From Ostreibacterium oceani (GTDB lineage Bacteria > Pseudomonadota > Gammaproteobacteria > Cardiobacteriales > Ostreibacteriaceae): DNA of 64,000 bases. Position 1 is the stretch's first letter; every line of letters starts with the position of its first letter. Of this stretch, positions 47,211-58,241 are shown one piece after another. Both the position numbers and the translations under genes were made by a program. A model generated the notes under the pieces. The model worked only from the letters and a program-made list of their open reading frames with translations. It ran no database searches and had not been told where the DNA came from. The DNA lies in NCBI RefSeq assembly GCF_009362845.1, contig NZ_WHNW01000003.1, forward strand, positions 143,235 to 207,234. Reading direction: 5' to 3'.

Positions 47211-47663
47211 TTAAAATGCGGCTTTAATCCATTCAATAGTATAATCTGAAAGTTGATGATTGTGTGTCACGGCGATGACATCAAAACGACAATCAGGTAT
47301 TTCTGATAATTGTAACAAATAATGCTCGGCGGTTTTGATTATTTTCTGTATTTTTTGCGCAGAGATGGATTCTACGGCGCTCACTTGGGCGTTGATTTGG
47401 CGGCTTTTGACTTCGACAAAGACCAGTGTGTTGCCATCTTGCATAATCAAATCAATTTCACCAAAGCGACTGTGGTAATTCTCACAAACCCCTTTAAGCC
47501 CTTGTTTTTTTAAAAACTGTTTGGCTATTTTTTCGCAGTGAAACCCTGTTTCGCGGCTGCGGTTATTCTCTGCGTGCCTGCTCTCTGTTCGTCTGTTCTC
47601 TGCGCGGCTGTTCTCTGTGCAACTGCTTTCTGTCGCCGCTGCGGGGCGATGGTTTGCAGTCAT
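47211..47663 (-). CDS. yraN: YraN-family (UPF0102) nuclease-fold protein
   Basis: This is a member of the UPF0102 family with a restriction-endonuclease-like core: GFHCEKIAKQFLKKQGLKGVCENYHSRFGEIDLIMQDGNTLVFVEVKSRQ contains the E...D...ExK catalytic set. Its substrate is unknown, perhaps linked to DNA repair or recombination. The core is preceded by a repetitive Arg/Glu/Asn segment (ENSRAENRRTESRHAENNR) from a ~15-bp repeat. The start is uncertain: ATG 47663 lies after the upstream stop, while in-frame ATG 47723 and TTG 47735 overlap the nhaD end. dolP follows. Confidence 0.85.
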   Translation of the reverse strand: MTANHRPAAATESSCTENSRAENRRTESRHAENNRSRETGFHCEKIAKQFLKKQGLKGVCENYHSRFGEIDLIMQDGNTLVFVEVKSRQINAQVSAVESISAQKIQKIIKTAEHYLLQLSEIPDCRFDVIAVTHNHQLSDYTIEWIKAAF

Positions 47664-47694
47664 GCGTTTAATACGTTTGATAAGTTTAATTCGC

Positions 47695-49056
47695 TTAAAA
47701 ATAGCGTAACCATATGTAAACATTGGCAATGGCAAGGGTTAATAACATAATCGGGAATGCGCGAATGGTAAATTGAATAAAACCAATCGGTTGTTTGGCT
47801 TTGGCGGCGTAAGCAGCAACGGTTAAGTTAGCGCTGGCGCCAATCAGCGAGCCATTGCCGCCAAAACAGGCCCCCAGTGCTAACGACCACCATAGTGGGT
47901 GGATAGCTTCACCGCTACCAAAGGTCGATTCGGTCGATTCAATTAACGGAATCATGGTGGCAACAAAAGGGATGTTATCTAAGAGCGCTGATAAAATACC
48001 AGAGACCCACAGCACAATAAAGGCAGTTTGCATCATGTCGCCATCGGTAAAATTGATCATTTTTTGGCCGATTTCGTGGAGAATGCCAGTCTGCTCAACG
48101 CCAGCAACGATGATAAATAATCCCGCAAAAAAGAAAATCGTTACCCACTCAACTTCGCTGAAAATATGGTGAACGCTTTCGTTTTGTGTTTCGGGGTCTT
48201 GCTTCCAGTAAGCTAAAAACAGAATCAGTGCACCGCCAGCCAGTGCGGATGTGCCAGGTTGAATGCCGTAGCTATGCCCAACAGTAAAACCAAAAATAAC
48301 CAATGCAAGTGTCGCTAGGCTTTTGACGACGAGGCCTTTGTCAGTGATGGCTTCATTTTCTCGAAAGAGCATGATTTTTTCGCGTGCTTCATCGCTTGCC
48401 GTTAAGTCTTTGCGATAAATGAGAAATATAATCACAATGACAATAAGCATAGTGAATATGGCGACAGGGGCGAGATTGACTACAAATTGATTAAAGCTTA
48501 AATTAGCCGCTGAACCGATGATAATGTTAGGCGGGTCACCAATCAGCGTCGCAGTACCGCCGATATTCGAGGCTAAAATTTCCGCAAAGAAATAAGGAAA
48601 AACACGGACGCCCAGCGCATCGGTTATTAGCAACGTAATCGGCGCAATCAGCAGTACCGTCGTGACGTTATCGAGTAGGGCGGAAAACACCATCGTAACC
48701 AGCATGAGCATAATCAAAATACCCATTGGATTGGCTTTGACGGACTTGGCCGACTTGATAGCAACGTATTGGAATAGACCCGATTGGCTCGTCACGCTAA
48801 CAATCACCATCATCCCGATTAATAGCGCCAGCGTATTAAAATCAATCCCATTGATGGCTTGTTCTTGATTTAAAATGCCGAGAATAATCATCAAACCAGC
48901 GCCCAGCATGGCTAAAATCGCGCGGTTGATTTTTTCGGTGACTAATACAGCGTAGGTCAGGATTAAAATGGTACCTGCAATCCAAACAGGATCGATGCTG
49001 AGTATATCAGCGAGGGCGAAAGTCGCGTCGTGTGAAAGGGCGGGTTGTGTACTCAT
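47695..49056 (-). CDS. ArsB/NhaD-family ion antiporter
   Basis: This is a 453-residue inner-membrane transporter of the ArsB/NhaD group within the IT superfamily, most like sodium:proton antiporters NhaD. Eleven or so hydrophobic segments occur. Key stretches are MVFSALLDNVTTVLLIAPITL, NIGGTATLIGDPPNIIIGSAANLSFNQF and SALLDNIPFVATMIPLI, followed by GACFGGNGSLIGASANLTVAAYA. A CBS-domain gene upstream on the same strand (about 100 bp apart) suggests a shared role in ion homeostasis. The ion is inferred. Confidence 0.87.
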   Translation of the reverse strand: MSTQPALSHDATFALADILSIDPVWIAGTILILTYAVLVTEKINRAILAMLGAGLMIILGILNQEQAINGIDFNTLALLIGMMVIVSVTSQSGLFQYVAIKSAKSVKANPMGILIMLMLVTMVFSALLDNVTTVLLIAPITLLITDALGVRVFPYFFAEILASNIGGTATLIGDPPNIIIGSAANLSFNQFVVNLAPVAIFTMLIVIVIIFLIYRKDLTASDEAREKIMLFRENEAITDKGLVVKSLATLALVIFGFTVGHSYGIQPGTSALAGGALILFLAYWKQDPETQNESVHHIFSEVEWVTIFFFAGLFIIVAGVEQTGILHEIGQKMINFTDGDMMQTAFIVLWVSGILSALLDNIPFVATMIPLIESTESTFGSGEAIHPLWWSLALGACFGGNGSLIGASANLTVAAYAAKAKQPIGFIQFTIRAFPIMLLTLAIANVYIWLRYF

Positions 49057-49153
49057 TGTGTCAGTACCTTAGTTGTTAAAGGGTTGTCATTGGTTTGTTG
49101 TTGAATTGTTAAATGGGGTTGCCAAAACGAGTTTGTAAAATCATTCTTTTAGG

Positions 49154-49666
49154 TCATTCTTTTAGGTCATTCGGCAGGTCATAAGGCCCGAAAATATTAT
49201 CCAATACTGAGTGAATGGTCAACAGCCCCTTATATTGATGGGTGTTTTCATCGACAATCACGACATGGCGTTTGTATTTATAAAGCAACAAAACACCTTC
49301 CAAAATGGGTGTTTCTGGTTTTGCTGTGGGGATATTACTCGCTTCAGATAAATAATCAACCACTTTTTCATCTTGAATGGCTTCAAGTCGCTCGTGAAAG
49401 TCGTTTTCTTTCATATGAAAAAAATGTAGATGCCCGATACCTGTGTCGGCATCTTTTCGGTTAGGGTGTATGGTCAGTGCAGTAGGTAGCAGCAGGCGAA
49501 CGAGTGTGGATGACGTAAAAACACCCAAATACTTACCATCGTCGTCGATGACGGGCAAAAACCGCACGCCTTTTTGACGAATCAGCGGGTAAGCTAGACG
49601 CATGGTGTCTGTCGCTTTGAGGACAGGCTGGTCGGTTAGCATAACATCTTTGCAAAGTAGTGACAT
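49154..49666 (-). CDS. CBS-domain pair protein
   Basis: This is a 170-residue cytoplasmic protein made of two CBS domains (VMLTDQPVLKATDTMRLAYPLIRQKGVRFLPVIDDDGKYLGVFTSSTLVRLL, then ILEGVLLLYKYKRHVVIVDENTHQYKGLLTIHSVLDNI) with an acidic/His linker. CBS pairs bind adenine nucleotides and regulate partners. Its position just before the NhaD-like gene suggests it senses energy state for that transporter; this is inference. A ribosome binding site (GGAGACC) precedes ATG 49666. Confidence 0.85.
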   Translation of the reverse strand: MSLLCKDVMLTDQPVLKATDTMRLAYPLIRQKGVRFLPVIDDDGKYLGVFTSSTLVRLLLPTALTIHPNRKDADTGIGHLHFFHMKENDFHERLEAIQDEKVVDYLSEASNIPTAKPETPILEGVLLLYKYKRHVVIVDENTHQYKGLLTIHSVLDNIFGPYDLPNDLKE

Positions 49667-49767
49667 GGGTTGGTCTCCTGTAGTGTATTTGTTATCGTGT
49701 GTTTGTTATCGTGTGTTCTGATTATCGGTAATTTTCTTATTATTTTTTATTTTTTTAAGTCAAAATG

Positions 49768-50538
49768 TTAGTTGATATACTGAGTTTGTGTTATTTCGTC
49801 TAACGTCAACAGCCGTATTGCGCTAGGCGTGGCTTCAACCATCGTGGGGGTGTTTTCCCAATCGCCGAGCACATAGCGCCGATAAGGCTTGCCGTTAGAT
49901 GGGTATTCGTGTAAGTCTGGGCGGTGCGTGTGGCCATGAATTAGCGTGTTGACTTGGTGGGTTTTCATAACGGTTAATACCGTTTGTTTATTGACATCCA
50001 TCATGCTTCGCACTTTATTTCGATTCGCCATCTGTGAGCGGATGCGGTAATAACGCGCTTGGGCTTTTCTAACCCAGCGCGGTAAAGATAAAATGCGATG
50101 CTGCCATTGCGCTGTCCGTGTCTTGGCGCGAAAATTCTGATAGGCGACGTCGTCTGTGCATAAGGTATCACCGTGCGCGATGAGGGTGCTTTGCCCATAC
50201 AAATTAATGACGGCGTGCTCGGGTAATAACTGCATTTGACAACGGTCGGCGTAGGATTGCTTTAATAGGAAATCGCGATTGCCGTGTTGGAAATAGATAG
50301 GGATGCCGGCTTGGTTGAGTTGTGATAACCTATCTGCGACGCGTTGAGCGGTGTGAGAGAGGCAATCATCACCTAGCCAGTATTCAAATAAATCGCCTAA
50401 AATATAAAGCCCATCTATTTGCGTTATCGGTGCTTGGTGTTCGTGGTGTAATCGGGCAATAAAACGCTCAAACATCGCCACACTCTGCGTGTGGCTATCG
50501 TCTAAATGTAAATCAGCAATAAAGAATGTTTTTCGCAT
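49768..50538 (-). CDS. lpxH: UDP-2,3-diacylglucosamine diphosphatase LpxH
   Basis: LpxH hydrolyses UDP-diacylglucosamine to lipid X in lipid A synthesis. The 256 residues show the metallophosphatase motifs FIADLHLDD, ILGDLFEYWLGDD, HGNRDFLL, IAHGDTLCTDD and LIHGHTHRPDLH. It acts at the inner face of the inner membrane. The ppiB gene lies upstream on the same strand, as in many gammaproteobacteria (ppiB-lpxH). Confidence 0.95.
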   Translation of the reverse strand: MRKTFFIADLHLDDSHTQSVAMFERFIARLHHEHQAPITQIDGLYILGDLFEYWLGDDCLSHTAQRVADRLSQLNQAGIPIYFQHGNRDFLLKQSYADRCQMQLLPEHAVINLYGQSTLIAHGDTLCTDDVAYQNFRAKTRTAQWQHRILSLPRWVRKAQARYYRIRSQMANRNKVRSMMDVNKQTVLTVMKTHQVNTLIHGHTHRPDLHEYPSNGKPYRRYVLGDWENTPTMVEATPSAIRLLTLDEITQTQYIN

Positions 50539-50670
50539 ATGAGGGTGGCAGTAAGCTGGAAGACAATAATAAACGAGAAGAATAAGCTAGAAGGTAATGA
50601 TATAAGGCAATAAACTAGGAGGCTAGGCAGACTTCTGTCAGACTTCTGTCGTATTACTGTGATGGGCTGA

Positions 50671-51204
50671 CTACGATGACTCCTGTGGTGTCGCGTCTGC
50701 CGTGTCTTCGATGACCATTGCTTGATGGATGACGACAGGCTCAACGGGAACATCTTTCATGCCCATATGAACGCCAGTTTTTGTTTGGCCAATGGCTTCA
50801 ACGACTTCGATGCCTTGGCTGACTTTGCCGAATACCGCGTAGCCCCAGCCTTGCATATTCTCATCACGAAAGTTTAAAAAATCATTGTCCTTGAGATTAA
50901 TAAAGAATTGCGATGTCGCAGAGTGGGGGTCATTGGTACGTGCCATTGCGATAGTGCCTTTGTCGTTTTTAAGGCCGTTGTTGGCTTCGTTTTTGATGGG
51001 GTCATCGGTTGTTTTACGATCCATTGATTCAACGAATCCACCGCCCTGAATCATAAAATCGGCAATCACGCGGTGAAAAATGGTGTCATTGTAAAAACCA
51101 GCGCTGACGTACTCTAAAAAATTAGCAGACGTTTTGGGGGCTTTATCCAAATCGAGTGTGATTTCAATATCACCGTGGGTAGTCTTAAGCATTACTTTTG
51201 TCAT
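50671..51204 (-). CDS. ppiB: Peptidyl-prolyl cis-trans isomerase, cyclophilin type
   Basis: This is a cytoplasmic cyclophilin that isomerises proline bonds. The 177 residues contain the catalytic arginine in [34 protein letters not shown] and [18 protein letters not shown]. No signal peptide is present, so it is the PpiB rather than the PpiA type. The C-terminal ~12 residues (ADATPQESS) are extra. It is divergent from cysS, with 140 bp between them. Confidence 0.94.
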   Translation of the reverse strand: MTKVMLKTTHGDIEITLDLDKAPKTSANFLEYVSAGFYNDTIFHRVIADFMIQGGGFVESMDRKTTDDPIKNEANNGLKNDKGTIAMARTNDPHSATSQFFINLKDNDFLNFRDENMQGWGYAVFGKVSQGIEVVEAIGQTKTGVHMGMKDVPVEPVVIHQAMVIEDTADATPQESS

Positions 51205-51344
51205 AGAAATTCGCTGTGCCTCTTAAATTAATAGTGATTAGAAATGGAATATTTTTATAGTATAACTGAAAAAAACGTTAAATTGTTGTACACTTTCTCC
51301 TTTATGCTGCGATTCATTCTAAATCAATAAACGTTGAGGACAAT

Positions 51345-52715
51345 GTGCTAAAAATTCATAATTCACTAACACGCCAAAAAGAAGTATTCACCCCAATAAC
51401 GCCTGATATTGTTAATATGTACGTTTGTGGTATTACCGTTTATGACTATTGTCATATCGGTCATGCGCGTATGCTGGTGGTATTTGATATGGTGGTGCGT
51501 TATTTGCGCTACAGTGGCTATCAGGTTAATTATGTAAGGAATATTACCGATATTGACGATAAAATTATTGCCCGTGCTAATGAAAATAACGAACCAATTG
51601 ATGCGTTGACGGCACGATTTAGCACCGCGATGCACCAAGACGAAACGGCATTAAAATGCTTGGCGCCGACGATTGAGCCCCGCGCAACCGAGGCCGTTAA
51701 CGAGATGATTGCGTTAATTGAGGCCTTAATTGCCAAAGGCCACGCTTATGTGGCCAGTAGCAAAGACGTGCTTTATGCAGTTGATAGCTTTGCTGATTAT
51801 GGCAAGCTGGCTAACCAAAACCTAGATGAATTACAAGCAGGTCAGCGGGTTGAAGTGGACACAGGCAAACGCAGTGCCTTAGATTTTGTCCTATGGAAAT
51901 CAGCAAAGCCTAATGAGCCTGCATGGGATTCGCCGTGGGGCAAAGGTCGCCCTGGTTGGCATATCGAATGTTCGGCGATGGCCAAAGCCAACCTTGGCGA
52001 TCATTTTGATATACACGGTGGCGGATTGGATTTGAAATTTCCGCATCACGAGTGTGAAATCGCCCAATCAGAACCGGTTTGTGGTAAACACGTTAATTAT
52101 TGGATGCACAATGGATTTGTGCAAGTGGATTCAGAAAAAATGTCAAAATCATTGGGTAATTTTTTTACGATTCGTGATGTGCTGGACAAATTTTCAGGCG
52201 AAGTTATTCGCTTTTTTGTGATTGGAACACATTACCGCAGCCCGCTAAACTACAGTGACAGCGGGCTACAAGACGCTGAAAATGGATTGGCAAGACTCTA
52301 TACCACGCTTAGAAATACCGCGTCTTTTGATGTGGATGCCTCTGCACTACGGCTGGAATACCCTGAGTTTTTCGCGGCAATGGATGATGATTTTAATACA
52401 GCAAAGGCAATCAGTGTCTTGTTTTCTGTTGCTAAAACGATTAATAAAACAGTCGATAGCGAGCAAAAAAATTACTTGGCGAGTGCCCTTAAAGCCCTCG
52501 GCGGCGTTTTAGGTATTTTGCAAGATAATCCCGATGATTTTTTACAGGCAGGCAGTAAAGACGATGCCAAAGCAATAGCGGATTTGATTTTGGCTCGTCA
52601 CGCCGCGCGTGCAGACAAAGATTTTGCGCGCGCAGATGCAATTAGAGACCAGCTAGATGCCATGGGCGTTGCGATAGAAGACAATGCCGGCCAAACGAGT
52701 TGGCGTTACAAATAG
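51345..52715 (+). CDS. cysS: Cysteine--tRNA ligase
   Basis: CysS charges tRNA-Cys. The 456-residue protein has the zinc-site cysteine in [18 protein letters not shown] (with the HIGH motif), [19 protein letters not shown] and the KMSKSLGN loop. The start is GTG 51345, preceded by TTGAGGA at the right distance; the nearby ATG 51343 is out of frame. The C-terminal helical domain ends [11 protein letters not shown]. It is divergent from ppiB and upstream of a tRNA cluster. Confidence 0.97.
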   Translation: MLKIHNSLTRQKEVFTPITPDIVNMYVCGITVYDYCHIGHARMLVVFDMVVRYLRYSGYQVNYVRNITDIDDKIIARANENNEPIDALTARFSTAMHQDETALKCLAPTIEPRATEAVNEMIALIEALIAKGHAYVASSKDVLYAVDSFADYGKLANQNLDELQAGQRVEVDTGKRSALDFVLWKSAKPNEPAWDSPWGKGRPGWHIECSAMAKANLGDHFDIHGGGLDLKFPHHECEIAQSEPVCGKHVNYWMHNGFVQVDSEKMSKSLGNFFTIRDVLDKFSGEVIRFFVIGTHYRSPLNYSDSGLQDAENGLARLYTTLRNTASFDVDASALRLEYPEFFAAMDDDFNTAKAISVLFSVAKTINKTVDSEQKNYLASALKALGGVLGILQDNPDDFLQAGSKDDAKAIADLILARHAARADKDFARADAIRDQLDAMGVAIEDNAGQTSWRYK

Positions 52716-52957
52716 CACATATAGCACATCACATATAGCATACAATTAAGCACAAACAGCATATTAAAGACAGGTGATGCTAAGCATAAGGTCGATAGCT
52801 TGACCTAAAAGCGATATGAAAAATACAGGTTTTTTAAATAGCTATCGATATCAGGGGTAAAAAGCTGAAATAATCGTTGACGAAACGAAGGCGCGTCAGT
52901 AAGATATCCACTCCGCAACGGCAGACAACTTTGCGGGTGTTGCTGTATGTGAATACT

Positions 52958-53034
<77 letters not shown>

Positions 53035-53052
53035 CTTTTTACCGCATATTGC

Positions 53053-53129
53053 GCGCTCGTAGCTCAACTGGATAGAGCATCGGCCTTCTAAGCCGAGGGT
53101 TGCAGGTTCGAGTCCTGCCGAGCGCGCCA
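53053..53129 (+). tRNA. tRNA-Arg (TCT)
   Basis: This is a 77-nt cloverleaf GCGCTCGTAGCTCAAC... with anticodon TCT (CTTCTAA loop) and encoded CCA, 18 bp after tRNA-Pro. Confidence 0.97.
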
Positions 53130-53140
53130 TCTTATATTAT

Positions 53141-53218
53141 GGTGGGTATAGCTCAGTTGGTTAGAGCGCTGGATTGTGATTCCGGAGGTCGTGGGTTCGA
53201 ACCCCATTACTCACCCCA
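53141..53218 (+). tRNA. tRNA-His (GTG)
   Basis: The extra 5' G (G-1) opposite C73 is encoded at 53141; the anticodon is GTG (TTGTGAT loop) and CCA is encoded. The three tRNAs Pro-Arg-His probably form one transcript. Confidence 0.97.
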
Positions 53219-53417
53219 TTTATTGCCTTCAATTACGACTATTGCACCATTACTAGCATTATCTATTCAATCACGCCAATCGCGCCAAACGCTATTACAA
53301 ACACCATTGATATACCCATGTTTGCCAGTGATTACCAGTAACTGCCAGTAATTACGTAAATCTTTATCAAATGCCCCCCATGAAATTTTGACACAACGCT
53401 TTCCGCATCACTGATTT

Positions 53418-54581
53418 ATGCAAGACTTTTCAACCCGTGTCCTCGCTTGGTATGACGTATATGGCCGCAAGCATCTACCTTGGCAAGCGCCAGGTAACCC
53501 GAATTATATTTACTACACTTGGGTATCTGAAATCATGCTACAGCAAACCCAAGTGACGACAGTTATTCCGTATTTTAATGCGTTTATTGCGCGTTTTCCT
53601 GATGTTAACGCCTTGGCGATTGCTGACAGTGATGAAGTGATGGCGCTATGGGCAGGACTAGGCTATTACGCACGGGCGCGCCACCTGCACCAAGCGGCAA
53701 AAATCATTCACAATGATTATCAGGGTCGTTTTCCCGATACGTTTGATTCACTGCAAGCGCTACCTGGCATTGGGCGCTCTACAGCGGGGGCGATTTTGTC
53801 GTTGGCTTTGGGGCAGCGTCATGCCATTTTGGATGGTAATGTAAAGCGTGTTTTATGCCGGCATGCGAGGGTGGCAGGGCATCCGAGTCAAGCAAAAGTC
53901 AGCCAAGCGTTATGGCGATTGGCTGAAAACTATACGCCGAACGAGCGCTGTGCGAGTTACACGCAGGCCATGATGGACTTGGGTGCAACGGTTTGTACGC
54001 GAACAAAGCCTAAATGCCACCAATGTCCAGTGCAGGTTGATTGTCAAGCTCGTATTGATGGTTGTGTTAGTGAGTATCCATCGAAAAAAACAAAGAAAGC
54101 CCTTCCGCTTAAACAGGTGATTTTTTGGTTAGTGACAGATAATACGCGCGTGTATTTGGAAAAACGTCCTGATACCGGTATTTGGGGCGGGTTATGGGGG
54201 CTGCCTGAATCACCGGTAGAAGTGGAAGTTGAGGCACAGGCTGAGGCGCAGACTGAGGCGCAGACTGAGGCACAGGCTGAGGCACAGGCTGAGGCACAGA
54301 CTGAGGCGACGGTGAATCAATTAATAGCAGATAAGCTTGATGCATTACTTGATACGTTATCAGTGAGCTTGTTGATGGTTGAAAAAAAAGCCTTATTGCA
54401 GCATGCATTTACGCATTATCGTCTGCAAATTCACCCCGTGTTGGTTACGGTTGATGCCTTGCCGCAAGGCGTATTAATCGAAGCTTTAACCGTGACTAGT
54501 CAAAATAAAACGGTTGATGTGGCGATGCCAACGCCTGTTGCAAAGCTAATTGAAAAGCTGGCCAACGGGTTGTTAGGTTGA
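53418..54581 (+). CDS. mutY: Adenine DNA glycosylase MutY with repeat insertion
   Basis: MutY removes adenine mispaired with 8-oxoguanine. The 387-residue protein has the catalytic glutamate in VSEIMLQQTQVTTV, the helix-hairpin-helix LPGIGRSTAGAILS with the catalytic aspartate after it, and the 4Fe-4S ligands in CTRTKPKCHQCPVQVDC. The C-terminal NUDIX-like 8-oxoG recognition domain (QVIFWLVTDNTRVYLEKRPDTGIWGGLWGLPE) is interrupted at about residues 268-297 by a Glu/Ala/Gln repeat (EAQT/EAQA) from a 12-bp tandem unit. The core looks intact. Confidence 0.96.
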   Translation: MQDFSTRVLAWYDVYGRKHLPWQAPGNPNYIYYTWVSEIMLQQTQVTTVIPYFNAFIARFPDVNALAIADSDEVMALWAGLGYYARARHLHQAAKIIHNDYQGRFPDTFDSLQALPGIGRSTAGAILSLALGQRHAILDGNVKRVLCRHARVAGHPSQAKVSQALWRLAENYTPNERCASYTQAMMDLGATVCTRTKPKCHQCPVQVDCQARIDGCVSEYPSKKTKKALPLKQVIFWLVTDNTRVYLEKRPDTGIWGGLWGLPESPVEVEVEAQAEAQTEAQTEAQAEAQAEAQTEATVNQLIADKLDALLDTLSVSLLMVEKKALLQHAFTHYRLQIHPVLVTVDALPQGVLIEALTVTSQNKTVDVAMPTPVAKLIEKLANGLLG

Positions 54582-54716
54582 TACCGTGATTAGCACGTTG
54601 GCTAGTACGTTGGCTAGCACGTTGGCTAGGGTGTCGATTGGCGCGTTGGCGGCGAATTAAGTGCAATGCCGCTTTACATTTGGTCATTTATCACTACAAT
54701 AGGCAATCTGTTAAGT

Positions 54717-54793
54717 CGGAGCGTAGCGCAGCCTGGTAGCGCACTTGTCTGGGGGACAAGGGGTCGGAGGTTCAAATCCTCTCGTTCCGACCA
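54717..54793 (+). tRNA. tRNA-Pro (GGG)
   Basis: This is a 77-nt cloverleaf CGGAGCGTAGCGCAG... with anticodon GGG (CTGGGGG loop), T-arm GGTTCAAATCC and encoded CCA. Confidence 0.96.
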
Positions 54794-55316
54794 TTTAACG
54801 CCATGTAGCGGCGCTTGGTAGTGCTTGGTAGTGCCTGGTAGTGCCTGGTAGTAATTGGCAACGTCTGGCAGCATCTAACAGGGATTTAGCTGAGTTCTAG
54901 CTGAGTTAAACAAAAGCACTATACCCACCATTGCCCCTTACCCATAGCCTGTTAATCCCCTGTCAATCTCCTGTCAATCCCTTGTTAATCCCTTGTTAAT
55001 CGTTTACGCTGAGCAAATTCACAAACACGTGCCAAGGTAAATCGTTACACGCCCTGCGTTTGAAAAAATCAAATAGCAAATCAAATAACAAATCAAATAG
55101 CACCCAAATCCTAACAAAATGATGAATCATGCGTACTTAGCATTGATTTTTTATGCTGATACCACCATACTATCCCTATGGTTAGTTGATTTTTTGTATG
55201 CTTATAGATGGTTTTAGCGTCGAAAATAAATAGAAAAATCAACGCCGCTAACACGAATCACCTAATAATTACATAATAAATTACCTAATAATCACATAAG
55301 TATTCATAAGTCACTG
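54794..55316. other. Intergenic region before clpS
   Basis: No gene is seen in 523 bp. There are repeats of gtgcctggta (54825-54855) and of ccttgttaatc/cctgtcaatc (54955-55005). A weak hairpin ACCATA/TATGGT with a later T-run lies near 55165-55196 and might terminate the tRNA transcript. Confidence 0.5.
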
Positions 55317-55634
55317 ATGTCAAAAAACGCACAAACTGATAATCAAAGTCTTGTTCTATTTGAAAGAAAACAAGCAGTTGAAACGCCCGCTTTGTACCAT
55401 GTTGTGCTACTAAACGATGACTATACACCGATGGATTTTGTGATTGAAGTGTTGATGGTTTTGTTTAAAAAAAGTTATCAGCAAGCGCATGAGATTACCA
55501 TGCAGGTTCATCAACATGAACGTGGCATAGCGGGGACTTACCCCAAAGAAATTGCAGTGGAAAAAATGACACAAGTGACGCTCTCGGCAAAAGCCAATGA
55601 ATTTCCACTTCGCTGTATTACAGAGCGCGCTTAG
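55317..55634 (+). CDS. clpS: ClpS adaptor protein
   Basis: ClpS delivers N-degron substrates to ClpAP. The 105-residue protein has YHVVLLNDDYTPMDFVIEVLM, the substrate-pocket signature, then HQHERGIAGTYPKEIAVEKM, and ends FPLRCITERA. The start ATG 55317 is a plausible family start. clpA follows after 9 bp with GGAG in between, forming the usual clpSA operon. Confidence 0.96.
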   Translation: MSKNAQTDNQSLVLFERKQAVETPALYHVVLLNDDYTPMDFVIEVLMVLFKKSYQQAHEITMQVHQHERGIAGTYPKEIAVEKMTQVTLSAKANEFPLRCITERA

Positions 55635-55643
55635 GAGACCCCG

Positions 55644-57884
55644 ATGATTGATAAGAACCTTGAGAAAACACTGAATTTGGCCTTTGTTAAGGCAAACCAA
55701 GCACGTTTTGAATTTTTCACTACTGAACACGTCTTGCTTGCCTTGGTTGAAGAGGATTCATTTACACGCGATGCACTTATTAGTTTGGCGGTCGATGTAA
55801 CCGAATTGGCGAACAATTTACGGGGATTTTTACAGCACAGCTGCCCTAAACTCAGCAATCGCGAAGACAACACAGTACCGACGTCGGCATTTCATCGTAT
55901 TATTGATCGGGCGAGTGCGCAAAGAAAATCAGCGGGCAAAGACATTGCCAATGGGCTACACCTGCTCATTTCAATGATGGATGAGACAGAAAGCCATGCG
56001 GTTTATTTTCTTAAAAAACAAAATATCAATAAGTTAGACTTGATGCAGCTGGCATCACGGCAAGATACGGATGAGATGCCAAGTGACGAAGAAAACGAAG
56101 GCAGCAGCAATCCGTTGACACAGTTTTGTCATCATTTAAATGCCATTGCCGAGCAAGGCGGTATTGACCCGCTAATTGGCCGCGAGATGGAGGTAGAGCG
56201 TGTTATCCAAGTCTTGTCTAGACGGCGTAAAAACAATCCAATATTGGTCGGTGAAGCAGGTGTTGGTAAGACCGCCATCGCTGAGGGGCTGGCGAAAAAA
56301 ATCGTGGATGGCGATGTGCCACCTGTATTGGCAGATACCCAGATTTATGCGGTTGATTTAGGGGCAATGGTTGCTGGCACGAAATATCGCGGCGATTTTG
56401 AAAAGCGGGTTAAGTCTTTGATTAGCGCGTTGATTAAAATGGATGATGTGATTATTTTTATCGATGAAATTCATACCTTGTTGGGCGCTGGGGCGACATC
56501 GGATAGTACGTTGGATGCCTCTAACTTATTAAAACCTGCGTTATCGGCAGGACAAATTCGTTGTATTGGCGCGACAACCCACAAAGAATACAAGCAAAGC
56601 TTTGAAAAAAATGCCGCCTTGGCACGCCGCTTTCAAAAAATTAACATAGACGAGCCTAGCAAAGAAAATACCGTGGCGATTCTCGACGGCCTCAAGCCTA
56701 AATTTGAAAAATTCCATCAAGTCAAATACCATAAAACTGCCATAGAAACAGCGGTAGAACTGGCGGATAAATTTATTCATGACCGCTATTTTCCAGATAA
56801 AGCGATTGACTTAATTGATGAAGCTGGGGCCAGCGCTAAGATTCGTGTACCACGCAAAAAAAGTGTGAGCAAAAAAGACATTGAAACCGTCCTCGCTAAA
56901 ATGGTGAATATCCCGTCTCAGACTGTCTCGACAGATGATAAAAAACTGCTGAAACAACTAGAAAAATCGTTGCAACAAAAGATTTTTGGCCAAGACGCGG
57001 CGATTACGGCATTGGTGTCTGCGATTAAGCTATCGCGCGCAGGACTCAAAGCGCCTGACCAGCCGATTGGGGCGTTTTTATTCGCCGGTCCAACAGGGGT
57101 CGGAAAAACGGAAGTGGCAAAGCAACTCGCTGAACAATTGGCAATTCAGTTTGTGCGATTTGATATGTCAGAATATATGGAATCGCATACGGTGTCTCGT
57201 CTGATTGGTTCGCCACCAGGGTATGTCGGTTATGACCAAGGCGGGCTGCTCACGGATACGGTTGCCAATAATCCGCACTGTGTCCTGTTATTAGATGAAA
57301 TTGAAAAAGCCCATCCAGACATTTTTAATTTACTATTGCAGGTGATGGATTATGGCAAACTCACTGACAGCAATGGCAAGACGGTGAATTTTAGCAATGT
57401 GATTCTGATTATGACCAGTAATGTCGGCGCAAGTACGCTAGAAAAACAAAGCATTGGTTTTACACTCGGACTCAATCGTGATACGGCAATCGATATTTCG
57501 CCCTCGCTTAAGCGGACATTTAGCCCCGAGTTTAGAAATCGGTTGAGTGATGTGATTCAGTTCTCACCGTTGGCACGAGGCGAAATCCTGAAAATCATCG
57601 ATAAATTTATCGATGATTTAAATCAAACGCTAATCGACCAAGGTATTACGCTAACACTATCAGCGAATGCTAAAAATTGGTTGCTGGACAAGGGTTATGA
57701 TACGTTGATGGGCGCTCGCCCCATGTCTCGATTAATTAATCAGCAAATCAAGATGCCCTTGTCAGAAAAAATCTTGTTCGGTGATTTGACCAAAGGCGGA
57801 GACGTGGTGGTGAATGTCGATAACCGATTGGATCAGCTGGTGTTGAAAAGCCAAAAACGACAGTTGGCGAAATCAACGACCTGA
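55644..57884 (+). CDS. clpA: ATP-dependent protease ATPase subunit ClpA
   Basis: ClpA is the unfoldase that feeds ClpP. The 746 residues contain the N-terminal double Clp-N repeat, D1 with Walker [15 protein letters not shown] and Walker [17 protein letters not shown], and D2 with [14 protein letters not shown] and [14 protein letters not shown]. The sensor region [24 protein letters not shown] completes D2. It lacks the ClpB middle domain and is paired with clpS, which separates it from ClpB/ClpC. A strong terminator follows. Confidence 0.97.
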   Translation: MIDKNLEKTLNLAFVKANQARFEFFTTEHVLLALVEEDSFTRDALISLAVDVTELANNLRGFLQHSCPKLSNREDNTVPTSAFHRIIDRASAQRKSAGKDIANGLHLLISMMDETESHAVYFLKKQNINKLDLMQLASRQDTDEMPSDEENEGSSNPLTQFCHHLNAIAEQGGIDPLIGREMEVERVIQVLSRRRKNNPILVGEAGVGKTAIAEGLAKKIVDGDVPPVLADTQIYAVDLGAMVAGTKYRGDFEKRVKSLISALIKMDDVIIFIDEIHTLLGAGATSDSTLDASNLLKPALSAGQIRCIGATTHKEYKQSFEKNAALARRFQKINIDEPSKENTVAILDGLKPKFEKFHQVKYHKTAIETAVELADKFIHDRYFPDKAIDLIDEAGASAKIRVPRKKSVSKKDIETVLAKMVNIPSQTVSTDDKKLLKQLEKSLQQKIFGQDAAITALVSAIKLSRAGLKAPDQPIGAFLFAGPTGVGKTEVAKQLAEQLAIQFVRFDMSEYMESHTVSRLIGSPPGYVGYDQGGLLTDTVANNPHCVLLLDEIEKAHPDIFNLLLQVMDYGKLTDSNGKTVNFSNVILIMTSNVGASTLEKQSIGFTLGLNRDTAIDISPSLKRTFSPEFRNRLSDVIQFSPLARGEILKIIDKFIDDLNQTLIDQGITLTLSANAKNWLLDKGYDTLMGARPMSRLINQQIKMPLSEKILFGDLTKGGDVVVNVDNRLDQLVLKSQKRQLAKSTT

Positions 57885-58241
57885 TGGGACGTAAGACTGG
57901 CCTTTGTTAACTAGTTTCTGTTAACTGGTGTCGATGAAATCTAACACCAATAATACGAATAGCCAATAATACTAGCCAATAATGCCAATACCCAATAATA
58001 CGAATACAACCATTCGAATAAAATGCAGCGGAAATAGGAATAAACCGCTGCATTTTGGTTTGTTTCTGCGCTAGTATTTATGGCGCTAGTTGGGTGTTAG
58101 TTTTTTACAGTTCTTTTAGCTATCCTTGTAGCAGCCCCTGTAATAGCCCCTGCCAAAGCCTTTTTAGCAACTGAAGAAACCCTGCAGATAACCCAGCCGA
58201 TAACCCTGCAGACAACCCTGCAGACAACTCAGGCGAAAATA
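57885..58241. other. Intergenic region after clpA
   Basis: No gene is seen. Repeats of ccaataatac-type units occur at 57945-58010 and of aaccctgcagacaa at 58185-58228. The clpA terminator lies at 58019-58057. Confidence 0.5.
58019..58057 (+). terminator. Intrinsic terminator after clpA
   Basis: AAAATGCAGCGG and CCGCTGCATTTT form a perfect 12-bp stem; A/T runs on both sides allow action in both directions. Confidence 0.85.
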
